A stretch of DNA of 64,000 nucleotides, from positions 31,170,122 to 31,234,121 of the forward strand of contig OX328101.1 in the NCBI GenBank assembly GCA_946811185.2, written 5' to 3'. This document shows, piece by piece, positions 1-12,700 of this stretch. How positions within the stretch are numbered: the stretch's first letter is position 1; each line of letters begins with the position of its first letter. Source of the stretch: Hippopus hippopus (Eukaryota > Mollusca > Bivalvia > Cardiida > Cardiidae). Made by a program: the position numbers and the translations under genes. Under the pieces are notes generated by a model. The model was not told where the DNA came from, ran no database searches, and saw only the letters and a program-made list of their open reading frames with translations.

Positions 1-728
1 ATCTCTGTCATCAGTGTCGGATATTTTCCTCAAACTTTGACAGGTTGTTCACTATCGAAAGGGGAACCAAAACAAGGACAGATAACCATCCAAGTATTTT
101 TGACACAATTATTCCCCTTATTCGACTTTGAATTTTCACTTTAAATCATGCAACTGCAGCCGAGCATTGACACCCACATGCTGTGCTCTTGTTTTAACAT
201 TCTTCTTTGTGTTTTTTTTTTTTTTGTTATGCTGCTGACATTGTTATCATTTTGTTTTTAACAATCCAGATTTTTATACTGCAATTTTTTAACCATGACA
301 TTTATTGTTGGTTATTCTTTTGGGATTTAAATAATTGATAGTAATGAAATAAAGAAATGAGTACTTTAAATGACTTCGTGAATTTTTGTCAGCCATCCTT
401 CAAAGTATGAGCTCTATGACCTTGGCCATTGATGTGCCATAAAATTAATAACATTTATTCACTGGGGCAAATGTGTATAATGAACCTTTTGGTTCTCCTG
501 CAGGAGATACTTGTAAAATTGGGAGTGTCCTTGAGCAGAGTGAAACTTAACCTTAGTACCATCGAAATTCAGGAAAGACATTGATAAGTGAGCTTTTCTT
601 ATAAGACTGAAATTTTGTTAGAAGCACTGTACAAACAAACTGACTGTCATAATGAGCCACAGAATGACCAACAACCCGATTCCTCAATACCCACCTTACT
701 TTGTTGTGTGTGTGTGTGGGGGGGGGGG

Positions 729-972
729 GTATACTGGTAATTGGTTGATTGAATGGTGTTTTATGCCACTTTCAACATTATTTCAGTCATATCATGGTGA
801 CAACACACATTTTCTAGGTTTCAGCAGTACTAGACTGGGGCTTTCAAGTGTCTTACTCAAGGACACTCCCACAAAAAGATCCGGGGGATCCAGTGAGGCT
901 CAAACTCGGGCCTCCAGGTTACGACTTCCACACTTTACCACTGAGCCACGCTGGACCCCAGTATACTGGTAA
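729..972 (-). mobile_element. tRNA-derived SINE with 12-bp target duplication
   Basis: The element at 741-960 reads on the minus strand with a tRNA-like head (TGGCTCAGTGGTAAAGTGTG, then GAGTTTGAGCC as B box) and a tail ending in TCAATCAACC. The 12-mer GTATACTGGTAA flanks both sides (729-740 and 961-972). Confidence 0.8.
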
Positions 973-982
973 CTAGAGGCGC

Positions 983-1605
983 TTGAGCGCCTGTATCGCT
1001 CCACAGGCCTGATATTTCTATAATGGCAAAAGTAAGTTTTTAACAATTATCATTCAATCCTGCATTTCAGCTCACTGAAGAAACAATTTGGTAGACACCA
1101 CCATAGGAACTTACCTGCAAAACAACAATGAAATCCAATGAATAGTTTTAGAGAAGAAATTTTTCAAAGATTTTACTTTATACCATAAAAGGAAAATGAG
1201 TCTCCCATAAAAGCCATGTTTTTTGACAGATCTTTTTTTTTTTTAAGGAATTCTGTAAATCTGTATCTAAGGAACATTCCTGCAAAATAATAATGCTATC
1301 CAAATAGCGGTTTGGGAGGAGAAGATTTTTAAAGGTTTTTTACTTTGGTTGCCATGGCAACCAGAATTCTTCATGGAACACAATTATTTGAAGGAATTTG
1401 AAAGAGGACCACCAAAGGAACATTCCTGTGAAATTTGGTAAAAATCCAGTCAATAGTTTCTGAGGAGAAGTTTTTTAAAGAAAAAGTTTACGGACGCATG
1501 CACGGACGAACGAACGAACGGACGGACGGACGCACGCACGGACGCACGACGGACACAACGCCATGACAATAGCTCGCTGGCCTTTGGCCAGTGGAGCTAA
1601 TAACA
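983..1605. repeat. Interspersed repeat ending in a (GGAC/GAAC)n stretch
   Basis: Repeated phrases about gaining a few bases after TTTTTAAAG recur within it, then a GGAC/GAAC/GCAC simple repeat (about 1490-1555), then TGGCCTTTGGCCAGTGGAGC. It has the form of a widespread mollusc repeat; the boundaries are approximate. Confidence 0.5.
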
Positions 1606-2090
1606 GTTTCACTGCCATAAACTTCAAACTTAGGTTTTACAAACCTTGTAGACTAAGAGCAGACTGCACAGAATGTGCTGCTTGCATCGCTTTGCAACAA
1701 TCCATTTATATCACCTAAAAGTATACTAGTATATATTTGATACATAACTTCTTTCCAGGTGGACTATTACCAGGCCATAAATCAACATTTCTTGCAAAAT
1801 ACCGATAAACAACTGGATATATATTTCGTTGCAATTGTAAAAATAGAACAGTTAAATTCTGTAAAAAGATGCAATTTTGGTGTTTAAATAACAAGGTGGT
1901 TGTTTAGCAATCGGTAACTTGGTCTATTTTTATTACATCAGATAGATTACTACATTATTACATGATACATTACTGATTTGAATACACATATTTGTCATGA
2001 ATGCATGCTATTGATAGTGTGATATTCGCACAAGTCTTAGCGAAACTCTGGCACAAAACCTAAAAATATTGTGAGAGGCTATGTAGCCCC

Positions 2091-2318
2091 TTAACCCTTT
2101 CCCAAACGACAAAATTTTAAACTCGCCAAATGGAAAGCAATTTCAGACGACAAAATAAACCTAACTCAAAAATTGAAATTTGTTTCCAGCAGGGTAGAAA
2201 ACATTGTGGGAAAAGGAGAAAATGCTGGTTACCAGCATTTTCTCCTTTTCCCACAATGTTTTCAAAAGGCTTCTATCTCAGGGTTGTAAAAACCAGGGAT
2301 TGTTTGGTAAGGGGTTAA
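2091..2318 (+). mobile_element. Family 1 MITE, complete
   Basis: TTAA at both ends, 228 bp. The ends read CCCTTTCCCAAACGAC and, inverted, CCCTTACCAAACAATC. The core is a perfect palindrome around GCTGGTTACCAGC. Confidence 0.85.
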
Positions 2319-2335
2319 GCCACTAAATAAATGAA

Positions 2336-2517
2336 ACAAAAATTTCCACTCAATAGTAAAAACCCAAATATTGCGATTTCAAAGTTCACTGGAAAGAAAA
2401 TAACACATTGGACAGTGTAGATCAAAGATCAGACAGCACGTTTTGTGCACTCTGATCTTGATCTACACTGTCCACAAAAGCGCCCCGAGTCGTGCTAAGC
2501 AGCCTATGGGTTAAGGA
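2336..2517. mobile_element. Family 5 palindromic MITE (GATCAGAC core)
   Basis: Central inverted repeat GTGTAGATCAAAGATCAGAC paired with the mirrored GTCTGATCTTGATCTACAC-type arm; ends in GGGTTAA. Confidence 0.6.
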
Positions 2518-2690
2518 AATACCATTGAAACATTTGTTTTACCTTTGTCTTTCCTCTTTACTAATGATTTGCCAGCTATCGCCCTGTTTAATTCAGTGAT
2601 AAATCATTTTTTAGGCTTTGTGAGATTATGAAAACCTAAAGTAGCTCTCTTTAAGCCCTAACAAGCCCAATCTATTTGGTGGCATAAGAC

Positions 2691-2900
2691 TTGACCCTTT
2701 CACACACTATCTTATTTAAAGAACCCTGAAGAAAAAGGCTTTTGAAAGTATTGTGGGAAACCTGCATTTACTTCTTTTCCAACAATATTTTCTACCCTTT
2801 CAGATATCAAACAGATTATCTTAGCCACGTTGAATTTGTCGTCTGCAAATGCTTCCAATTTTGACATGCCTAAAATTTATTCGTCTGTTAAAAGAGTTAA
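2691..2900 (-). mobile_element. Family 1 MITE, core shortened
   Basis: B end CCCTTTCACACACTATC, A end AAAGAGTTAA; part of the palindrome is deleted. Confidence 0.7.
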
Positions 2901-3421
2901 AGGGGATGATCACTAGTGGAAGACTGCAATTTTTTCTTACTGATTTTTATGAAAAAAAAACATTTTTTTTTTGATAACAACACACTAAATTTCATAAACC
3001 TCTTTTATTCATATTATGTAAATATGTAGACCATCTTTTTTCCTACAGTTCCAACAGTTCTTTCCCTTAAACAACACCACAATACAATAAAGTCAGTATA
3101 ATACTTAAAATGTAAGAGGAAAAACTGTTCATTCTCCTCTCAACTTGTTGGTTAATAAAGCAAAAAATATACATCCCAGCATTTGTAACAATGAAAGGTC
3201 TCTGCTATATAATATGGCAATCTAGGAAATGTGACCATGACTATTTGACTAAATTCCTCTTCCCCAATCCTTCAGAGTCTGCGAATGACATCTGATTTAT
3301 AATCATAGTATCTAAGGAGAGTCTCATGAAGTAAACACAATGACAAATGCTGACACCAGACACTAGTCATTCACAAAAACTAGCCTTAACATAATGTGCT
3401 CTGATGAGTTGAAAACAAGTA

Positions 3422-3918
3422 TAAACCTTTTACCAAACAATTTCCAGTCTTAACAACCCTGAGGAAGAAGGCTTTTTAAAACAATGTGGGAAAAGAAGAA
3501 AATGCTGGGAACCAGCATTTCTTCCTTTTCCCACCTTGTTTTCTCCCCATTTCAATAACAAAGTATATGAGCCATGCTCTGGCAAAAGGGGGCTTAATGC
3601 ATCCCTGTGATGCATTATACCAAGTAAGTCATCACGTTAATATGGACCCATCATATCCATTTTGTCAAGCAACCGACTGAATAATGAGGTAGAATGGTCC
3701 TTTGACATACAAAAACCTTGAAGATATCGAAAACTTTCGGCCCATGTCAGCCTGCGCGGACTGCGCAGGCTGACATGGGTTGATACTTTTCGCAAATGCA
3801 TTAAGCCCCCTTTTCACAGAGCATGGCTCATATCATTTGATCCATATTTACCACACTTTGTCATCTGCAAACTTTGAATTCAGGTAAGTCTAAAATTATG
3901 TTATCTGGTAAAGAGTTC
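3422..3918 (-). mobile_element. Family 1 MITE split by a family 2 insertion
   Basis: B half and core at 3422-3565, A half at 3833-3918. The missing join is exactly filled by the element at 3566-3832. Confidence 0.8.
3566..3832. mobile_element. Family 2 palindromic MITE with TA target site
   Basis: Inverted ends TGAGCCATGCTCTGGCAAAA and TTTTCACAGAGCATGGCTCA, flanked by TA. Inner palindrome CAGCCTGCGCGGACTGCGCA. TA target use fits a Tc1/mariner-like source (inference). Confidence 0.8.
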
Positions 3919-4313
3919 ATGAAAACATCATACGCCTTAAAGGATTTCAAAATTGCTACAATCACAGTTTAGACATATTAAATGTGGAATCTGAGGAACA
4001 GTTTAGGTAGAAACATTTCTGCTAATGCAAAATAATCTGTATCTTTGATACAAAGCTAATATAATAAACTTTGTAACAATGCTAATAAAATTACATATAT
4101 CATTCACCCTCAAAAGTGTCCAGCATAAAATGACTTGCTTTTGCAAACAGTGTAGTACTATAGACTAAGATAAGACTGTACTACAAGCAGTCTGATCTAT
4201 GGGATCTACACCATCAAATAAACTGTTGGATATTCTGAATAAAACTGTCTGGGAATAAAAACTGTTTAGTCTTTCATCTTGTTGGACTTAAATTGTCCAT
4301 TTCATAATTGGGG

Positions 4314-4493
4314 TTAAACCCTTCTGTGTCATTGGTGAAAACCGGGGCTTTTCCCAGGCAACATACCTAACAATACCAGTAGATCCAAGATCAGGCTGCA
4401 CAGGACATGGAGTCTGATCTTGGATCTGTACCAACAGATTCAGACATTGAAACAGATAAAGTTTATATTTGAAGCCCTGAAAGAGTTAAACGC
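4314..4493. mobile_element. Family 5 palindromic MITE
   Basis: TTAA at each side, AACCCTTCTGTG start and CTGAAAGAGTTAA end; core AGATCCAAGATCAGGCTGCA with its mirrored arm. Confidence 0.6.
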
Positions 4494-4590
4494 AACAAGT
4501 AAAACGATAATGGAAAATAATGACCCCTGCAGTAGATGTAATAATTTTACCTTAACTTAAAGAAATATCAACAATGAAATATGTCATTTA

Positions 4591-4673
4591 AACTCTTTAC
4601 CAGATAATCCTGTTTTTTTTTTTTTTTCACAAACATGACAAAGAAGGCCTTTAGAAACACTGTGGGAAACCCT
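4591..4673 (-). mobile_element. Family 1 B-end fragment
   Basis: AACTCTTTACCAGATAATCC, a long T run, then AAGAAGGC and CTGTGGGAAA; cut off where the next copy starts. Confidence 0.6.
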
Positions 4674-4902
4674 TTAACCCTTTCCCAAACAATCCCTGGT
4701 TTTTACGGGTCAGGAATAGAAGCCTTTTGAAAACATTGTGGGAAAAGGAGAAAATGCTGGTAACCAGCATTTTCTCCTTTTCCCACAATGTTTCCTACCC
4801 TATCATATAGAAAAATCATGTTTTTAGCAACTGTTAATTTGTCATCTGCAAAATGCTTTCAATTTGGTCTGGTCCAAAATTTGCCGTTTGGGAAAGGGTT
4901 AA
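4674..4902 (-). mobile_element. Family 1 MITE, complete
   Basis: TTAA at both ends; 13-bp perfect inverted ends CCCTTTCCCAAAC; perfect core around GCTGGTAACCAGC. Confidence 0.85.
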
Positions 4903-5081
4903 CTCTTTCATTACTGAATAAATAAATTACATTTTCTCAAAGGCTGCAAATACACTTTTGGTGCAACTTCAAGAGAGAGTTCAGTCACAATCCAGAATAA
5001 AGCGACATTCTGTGCAGTCTGATCTTCATCTACACTGTCCACAAAAGCTTCTGGTGGAGTCAATGGTATGGAAAGAGTTAA
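4899..5081. mobile_element. Family 5 palindromic MITE
   Basis: Shares its left TTAA with the preceding family 1 copy; TTAACTCTTTCATTACTG start, GGAAAGAGTTAA end; core arm GCAGTCTGATCTTCATCTAC. Confidence 0.6.
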
Positions 5082-5094
5082 GAGACAGACTCCA

Positions 5095-5186
5095 ATCACT
5101 CCATCATTTGAGACACATTCAATTTATTGTCTGCAAATGCTTTGAATTTGGATAAACCTAAAATTTTGTTGTCTGGTAAAGAGTTT
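5095..5186 (-). mobile_element. Family 1 A-half fragment
   Basis: Matches the A half (GTCTGCAAATGCTTTGAATT and on to GGTAAAGAGTT); no core. Confidence 0.6.
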
Positions 5187-5463
5187 TACCTGTCTATGCT
5201 GTGGAATAAGTTAAGTGCTTAATGGACTGTGTAGATCAAGATATGGATGCAAAGAATGTGCAATCAGACCGTAGATTTAAGTTATCCCTTATTTTGGAAA
5301 AAGCAGCCTTGAATTTGCATAACTTCAGTCTTGGCAAGAACTAAACTGTCCGCCACTAAGTCACATATTCTGGCCAACATAATCTTGAATATAGCAAAAC
5401 TTTTGGCTCTTTTTCCTTATTGAAAAGGTCCATTTCATTAATCCTTTACTGCAGGACATATGA

Positions 5464-5676
5464 TTAACCCTTTCGGCGCCACAGGCATAAACATTGACTT
5501 TTGCGGACGACATAGATCAAGATCAGACTGCACAGAACGTGCAGTCTGATCTTTGATCTATACTGTCCGCTTGTGCAGTCAAGCCTATACAATCAAAATC
5601 TATGTAAGTTCCAATAGATTGAATTTAGAGTCGTCGAAAGAGGTTGAGCTTATTTATTTGGCGCTGAAAGAGTTAA
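5464..5676. mobile_element. TTAA palindromic MITE, family 5 core with GGCGCC ends
   Basis: TTAA at both ends; inverted ends CCCTTTCGGCGCCA and TTGGCGCTGAAAGAG; core GATCAGACTGCACAGAACGT with its mirrored arm. Confidence 0.75.
5654..5659 (-). terminator. Possible poly(A) signal of gene A inside a MITE
   Basis: AATAAA on the minus strand, about 250 bp past the stop codon and inside the TTAA-flanked element 5464-5676. If used, the transposon supplies the 3' end. Motif only; no transcript evidence. Confidence 0.25.
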
Positions 5677-5875
5677 AATGTCCAAATTTCAAAGCATTCA
5701 TAAACAAAGAATTAAATTTGGCTCAACTTGTGAGAGTCCTCATTGAAAAGGTAGAAAACATTATGAGAACAGGAGAATATGCTGTTTACCAGCACTTTCT
5801 CCCTTTCCCACAATATTTTCATTACGCTTCTTCTCTCAGGGTTGTTAAAACTCGAGACTGTGGTGATCAGTTAAA
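5673..5875 (+). mobile_element. Family 1 MITE, diverged
   Basis: Shares TTAA with the element on its left; core GCTGTTTACCAGC. It lies just downstream of the gene A stop codon. Confidence 0.65.
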
Positions 5876-5906
5876 TGAGTGCTGCGAAGATATAGCAGAT
5901 ACTGTA

Positions 5907-6703
5907 TTAATAATCATCCAAAGGCTCTGTTTTAACAGTCACATATTCAAACTGTTTCTCTGTCTGATCCATACTTTGGGGCAGCTGTGCATCAGACTTT
6001 AGTGCGTTCATTAAGTTATGATACTTGTTTTTATCCAATACCAGAACCTCAGAGTTATTACAATCACTGTCACTGTCCTCATCCCCACTCTCTGTCTCAC
6101 CCTCTGATTGGCTGACTGGTTCTGTTTTAATCTGTGAAAAATTCAGACTTTTGGATGAGATAGGGCTTGTATTGTCTGTGTCATCGTCAGTGTTGAATGC
6201 CCTGTACAAGTGCATTGGAACAGGATCTTTCTTTTTTGGGACTTTCTTTTTTTCTTTTAGTGATTTTCTACGTAAAATAGTGGGTTCAGTCCTCTTTGTC
6301 AATGATGAACTAGTTTTTGGAATTTCCTCTGAGGCTTGGTTACTTTTTGAATTGTTGCTACTGGACAAAGTGGTATCATTTGTAGTGCTAGCTTTCGTTG
6401 TAGTGTTCATATGGGAGATCCTTGGGTGTGGCATCAATTGTATGTGGGATGATGCCACAAGCTGAGGAGCAACAGATGTAGGAGTTACTGTAGGTTGGCC
6501 ACTAGGAACCACTAACATCAACGAGGGTTGAGGATTTTCTACAGGTTTAGGTGCTGAAAGTAATGGATGGAGAGTTTTTCCTGCATTCTCTTTTGCACGA
6601 GCTCTGTAAAGCTGATTAAGCTTGTTGGCAGCTAGTTCATCAGTGTCATACAGAATTTTTAGGCCAGACCCAATTTTAGTTCTTTCAGTCAGGAAAAATT
6701 TAC
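5907..6703 (-). CDS. Gene A exon 7 (stop codon, SUMO-like motifs)
   Basis: Acceptor TTGACAG at 6704-6705. Codes about 265 residues, starting GKFFLTERTKIGSGLKILYD and ending VTVKTEPLDDY. The early part is helical-looking (DELAANKLNQLYRARAKENA); then come a Ser/Thr/Gln-rich spacer, a basic stretch, IKTEP, and an acidic ESGDEDSDSD run. The stop is at 5907-5909. Confidence 0.85.
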
Positions 6704-9700
6704 CTGTCAATGAAATGAGAAAAAAAAAAATATGTTGACTGGCCATTCAAAACTTCTACTTTTAAATAAAAATTCAGGTTAGCTTGAATATAATGTTGGA
6801 AAATACAGACCAAAGTCTGTGAATTTACTTATAGATTTTAAACCCATGGAACAAAAAACTCAATTTTCATAACTTCCTTACAACCAGCTAATTTTCACGC
6901 GTCCGTAATCGCAAAGTGTAGGCTGTGCTATATGTGCCTTGGGTCTGATGGTATTGACAATCAATTAAAGGCCTTTTGTTTGTCTATTGACCATGATTGT
7001 GACATGGTTGTCTTACGAACACAAAAGTTCGCAACAAATGCGTAGCTGAAATACAAACCGCACCTGGTGTGATTCGAACCCGTGCGGACAAATATCCTCG
7101 TTTTTTGAGGTTTAAAAGACCAGCACCATAGCCACTGAGCTAAAGAGAATTCTCCCTAATGCAGTTGTTAGGTATTGATTTTATATGGGAAAGCTATGCA
7201 GTAAGGAAGGAGTGATCTCCCGTAACACACCCCCTCTTAAATGTCATCATTTTGATGACAGAAAGCCTAATTAGGCAGTAAGTCTATTAATTAGACAACA
7301 AATGGCTCAATGGCCAATCCCAGACGAGCCCCCATCTTATGAACAAAGTCCGTAACAAAGAAACAAATGAACAAATGCATAGCAGAAATAAAGGGACCGG
7401 GCAGGATTCAAACCTAGAACGCCTGGACAAAAGGTCAACACCTTAACCACTGAGCTAAAGAGAATTCTCCCTAATGCAGTTGTTAGGTATTGATTTTATA
7501 CGGGAAAGCTATGCAGTAAGGAAGGAGTGATCTCCCTAACAGTTGTTTAAATTGATCAGTATGTTCTGTGACATGATCAAACGACCTGTGAATGATATCT
7601 TCAAGCATTGATATGGCTTTTATGCAGAATTCAAGTGTTTATCACACATCACTGACCCCGATGAAAAGCATGTCAACAGCCGGTTGATCATGATTTATTA
7701 TTTATAGCCAGGTGATGTTATTTCAGACGCTTGGGTTTAGTAATGATCGAGATGGGATTATTATTTTTGTTTTTTGTGACCCATCACATAAATATACCAT
7801 AAAGAATATGCGATTCTTTAACAAGTAAACACAACAATTGTGAGATCGACGATCAGCAGGACTGTTTGAACATTCAACTTGGATCCAAATGAAACAAAAA
7901 CAGTTATGGATTAAGATTAACTGTAAAAGTCAAACATTCAAAGATTACCATATATTCGAAAATCTTTGTTTTAAAATGAAAATCGGCATGGAATATGAGT
8001 TCTTGAGACTACACAAAATAAAAAAAGCAGATCAAGAGAGGGAATATGACAAGTGCTGTATGATACATTCAATCATTTAGTCTCTGATTCATTTTGGTGA
8101 TTTATGCACATATCAGGCTGCAAGAGTTTAAATAGGCATTTACGAACTGACATGCTCTTTCAATTTGGGTTTTTAATAAAATTAAAGAAACATAATTATT
8201 ATTAACTTTTCAATGACCATGAAAATGTTCTTGTCATTTTCATGTGTGGGCATAGGCTTCCTTAAATAAAATACATCTACTTTACACAAGTCTACTCAGA
8301 GTCAGGGTTCAATTCAAAATGTAGGTGAGTGAAACCCGGACCACTTCAGACCACTTTGCCAATAAAACCAAATTTTAATAGAACCACGGGTTTTGACCAC
8401 GGTTTTAATAGAGGAGTTTTACTGTATATTCAAATAAAAATTTTTGACTTAGAACATAACCCATATTTTGTAAGAGTATTTTTTTTCGAAGTTGTCTGCT
8501 GTAAATTTCTCTCTGGAATGGTTGATTCAACTCTTTACTGGACAACAAAAATTTTGGCTAGTCCAAATTAAAAGCATTTGCAAATGGTACATGTAATCTA
8601 CCTCAAATGATACAATTTGTCAATGGTAGGGTAGAAAAAATTTGCCTGAAAAGGAGAAAATGCTGGTTTCATGTCTTTAAAACCGCCTTCCTTATGAATG
8701 CCCAAACTTGAGATTGGGTGGTATCGAGTTTACAAGTGTTTTATTCTTTTCTTTTCTGCTAGCAGACCTTCCTGTAAATATTAGTGTCTAATACACTCAC
8801 TGCAAGGTACAAAACTATAACTGGAAATATACATACCTTGTTTTCCTTCTTCAAGTTGAAGACTCTTCAACCAGTCCAATAGCGAATCAAATCTGGCTTT
8901 ACTGAGGTTCAACGATGAAAACACTTTAAAAATCTCCATTTTTGCATCCTGTATATCTAGAAAGAGAAACATTGGTGAATTTGTTTAGTACTGGTTACTA
9001 GTGCAACTCTTATCATAATAAGTTATGACAAAACAGTTTTATTTTTTAAAAGAAATTTCACACCAAGTCACTTATTCTTGCAAATAACTGCATCATTCCT
9101 TTTGAAATTTGCTAAAGAGTGTCAAAGCATGCATTTCTTACCAATTTTATTAACTGTACAAGAATATCATTTTTTCAGGGTAAATGCACCTGTCCTTTGA
9201 TCATAAAGTCTTAGTTAATGATATACAGTGTTGTCTTTTGAATGTTCAGTAAAATTTCTCTTCCCTGCAACATCTACTTAGCAAACAATCTATATTAACT
9301 CTTTACCAAACTACAAAATCTTTAACTTGTCTATCTCAATATGAGAAATTAACCCTTCCCCACACAATCCCGGTTTAATGGACCCCAAGAAAAGAAAGCT
9401 TTTGAAAACATTGTGGGAAAAGGAGAAAATGCTGGTAACCAGCATTTTCTTCTTTTCCCAAAATATTTTCTTTTTTTTTTAACAGACAAATCCCATTACT
9501 TATGCCATATTTACTGTGTCCTTTGGAAATGCTTCCAATTTGGATCTGTCTAAAATTTTTTAGTGTGGTAAAGAGTTAAATATTGCTCACATAATGGGTT
9601 GTCTCTTTGAAAGGGTAAAAAACATTGTGGGAAAAGAGAAAATACTGGTTAATAGCACTTTCTCATTTTCCGACCATGCTTTTGAAAGCCTTCCTCTAAG

Positions 9701-12700
9701 GGGTCATTAAAACACAGGATTGTTTGGTTAAGGGGATATGCCTTAACTAAAACTGAGATATGTCCATAATGAAAGCATCTGCAGATGGCAAAATACTGCA
9801 AATACTTTCAATAAGGACAAGTCTAAAATTTTGCTGTAAGACAAAAGGAGAATCCCTTTTTCAAAAAATCTTGAGTCTGAATGACCCTGAGAAAAAAGGC
9901 CTGTAAAATCATTGTGCGAAAAGGAGAAAATGACAATAACTAGCTGTTTTTTCCTATCCTCATAATGTTTTGTACCCTGTCCAATACACAGTCTATCATT
10001 TGAACCAACTTTAATTTGATTTCTGCAAATGTGTTCACTCTGGACTAATCTAAAATTTAGAGTTGTGGTAAAGATTTACATGAAGTCAAACAATATTCTG
10101 CATGTGGTGATGTTCATGTAATACTTATACATGTATATTTAACTACTTACCAAACTACAAAACTCTAGACTTCCCCCAAACCAAAGTTTGGCCAGACAAC
10201 ACATTCAATACTGCTCAAATGGTATGATTTGTCTTTAAAGGGTTAAAAACATAGTGGGGAAAGGAGAAAATACTGGTTACTACCATTTTCTCCTCTTTGC
10301 ACTATGTTTTCAATAGCCTTCTCTCTTTTCCTCGAGGTGATTACAACTCAGTATTGTGTGGCAAAAGGCTAAGTTATTGTAAGTTTGATTCATATTAAAT
10401 AAGAGGGATCAACTGGGATGACTGAGGTCTTCTTACTTTTAATAGGTACCCTTGGTTTCTTCTTCTCTGAAATTCTTTCTTTTACAGCTGCACACATGTC
10501 TGATAACTTGCTTTGTGAAGTTGTCTGGGTTCTACAATTTACAAACGATACATGTAGCTTGTGAAATCACACATGAGCAGAAATTCTTCCACACTGTTTT
10601 CTCATGACAGATTTTATTCATGACTAACTTAACTCTTTACCAAACAACAAAACGTTAGACTGGGCCATAATGAAAACATTGCAGACAACAAACTAAATAT
10701 GACTCAAATTATGAGATTTGTCTGTAAAAGGGTAAAAACATTGTGGAAAAAGGAGAAAATGCTGGTTACCAGCATTTTCTCCTTTTTCCACAATGTTCTT
10801 AAAAGCCATCTCCATCAGGGTTGTTAAAAGTTGAAATTATCTGGTAAAGGGTTAAAACTTTAAGGTCACCGGATGACCAGATATTACACTCTTCGTTTTT
10901 GAAAAAATTTTTGCAGACAACGAATTGAAGATGGTTGTAAAGATAGAATTTCTCTTTGATATGGTAGAAAACTTGCTGGTTAAAGGAGTTAAAATAGCTG
11001 GCTACCAATATTTTTATTTCTTTTCCCCAATGTTTTTAAAACCTTTCCTCTTCAGGATCAGAAAAAAACTGATTAATTTGATAGTGAGTTTTTAAACACT
11101 ATATGACCCTTTATCAAATGATCCTGTTTCAATGAATCTTGAGAAAAATGCTTGAGAAAACACTGTGTAAAAGGAAGGAAATGCTGGTAACCGGCATTTT
11201 CTCCTTTTCCAACATTGTTTTCTTCTCTATCAAAGTCAAAAATCATCATTTGAGCTACATGTACATTTAATGCTGTCATCTGAAATTTGGTCCAGTGCAA
11301 AATTTTGTCATTTTGTGAAGAATTAAAGGCTGCACTAAACAACTGGATGGATAGATTCAGATCAGACTGCGGATTTAACTCTTTACCAAACAACAAAAAT
11401 TTAGACATGTCTAAACTGAAAGCATTTGCAAAAAACAATTAATGTGTGTCAGATAATGGTTTTAGCCTATGACAGAGTAGAAAACATGGTGGAAAAAGGA
11501 GAAAATGCTGGTAACTAGCATTTTCTCCGTTTCCTGCTATGTTTTCAATAGCATTTTTTCTAAGGGTATAGGAGTCGTTAAAACTTCGGATTGTGTAGTA
11601 AAGGGTTGAATGCCTCCATTTTTACCTATGGTGCTGATTTGAAGTTTTGTGTGATTTTCTCAATAATCTGACAATACTGGTATCTCAAACTATTTTATGG
11701 TTCTTCATATGAATCAAATTATTTTTAATACAGCATCAAATCTCTACTATGACAAAATTTAGGACTGGTCCAAACTGAAAGCACTTTGCAGATGACAAAC
11801 TAGAACTTGTTTTTCTACAAAAAAACAGATGCCTCCCCCTTTTTTGGTGTCAGAAGGATTGATATGTGACAAAGGCAATTTCTAACTGAAATAATGGTTA
11901 TTTTTCTCTAACGGTTTTCGAGTTATAGAGTGGACACGAAATTGTACATAAAATGAGTAAGGAAAATGATCAAAGGGAAATAACTCGAAAAATATACAAG
12001 CCAGAGCTATGGTTTTTGTGCATGACACTTCATCTCATGGTGCTTTACAAATGTGTGAAGTTTTATCAAAATATCTTAAAAGCTTTTTGAGTTACAGAGT
12101 GGTCACGATTTGTGACAGAAAATAACCAAAGGGAAATAACTCGAAAAATATACAAGCCAGAGTTATGGTTCTTGTGTATGACACTTCGTCTCATGGTGCT
12201 TTACAAATGTGTGAAGTTTTATCAAAATATCTTAAAAGGTTTTCCAGTTATAGAGCGGAGATGATTTGTGACGGACAGACAGACAGACAGACAGACGCAC
12301 AGGGAAAAACAATATGTCTACAGACCCTGACGGGGGGAGACATAATTAGAAGTGCCTGAGAAAAATTAGGGAAAAAATTACCCATGTGGGGGAGGGGGTA
12401 GAAAAACTTTGTGGGAAAAGGAACCAGCATTTTCTCCTTTTTCCACAATGTTTCCAAAGGCCTTCTTTCTTGCAATTGTTCGGTAAAAGGTCTCCTCTTC
12501 CCACAATGTTTCCAAAAGCCTTCTTTCTGGCAAATGTTTGGTAAAAGGTTAAGTTGTATAATGTTCAGGTCTAAATCTAGTGTTTTTGCACTACAAATAA
12601 GCTGACTGTGCAATTTGGTCTTAGGTCTACACTGTACGACACTTGTTAAACATTCTGGCTAAAACACCAGTTCAACCACCATAATATTTATGTAGACTCT

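Noticed and set aside
340..352. AATAAA at 347 as the end of an upstream plus-strand gene
   Set aside because: AT-rich setting and no coding sequence in the first 340 bp, so the motif alone carries little weight.
2190..2260. CRISPR-like repetition of one palindromic sequence
   Set aside because: Eukaryotic setting, variable spacing, TTAA flanks and both directions; these are transposon copies.
6025..6465. Plus-strand open frame of 146 codons
   Set aside because: It is the antisense of gene A exon 7, and its hydrophobic run is the mirror of the Asn/Ser/Lys-rich tail.
7079..7141. tRNA gene candidates at SINE heads (also 28210-28300, 28540-28612, 46305-46380)
   Set aside because: A- and B-box-like parts are present, but the stems do not pair as a full tRNA and each sits on a SINE body or a target repeat.
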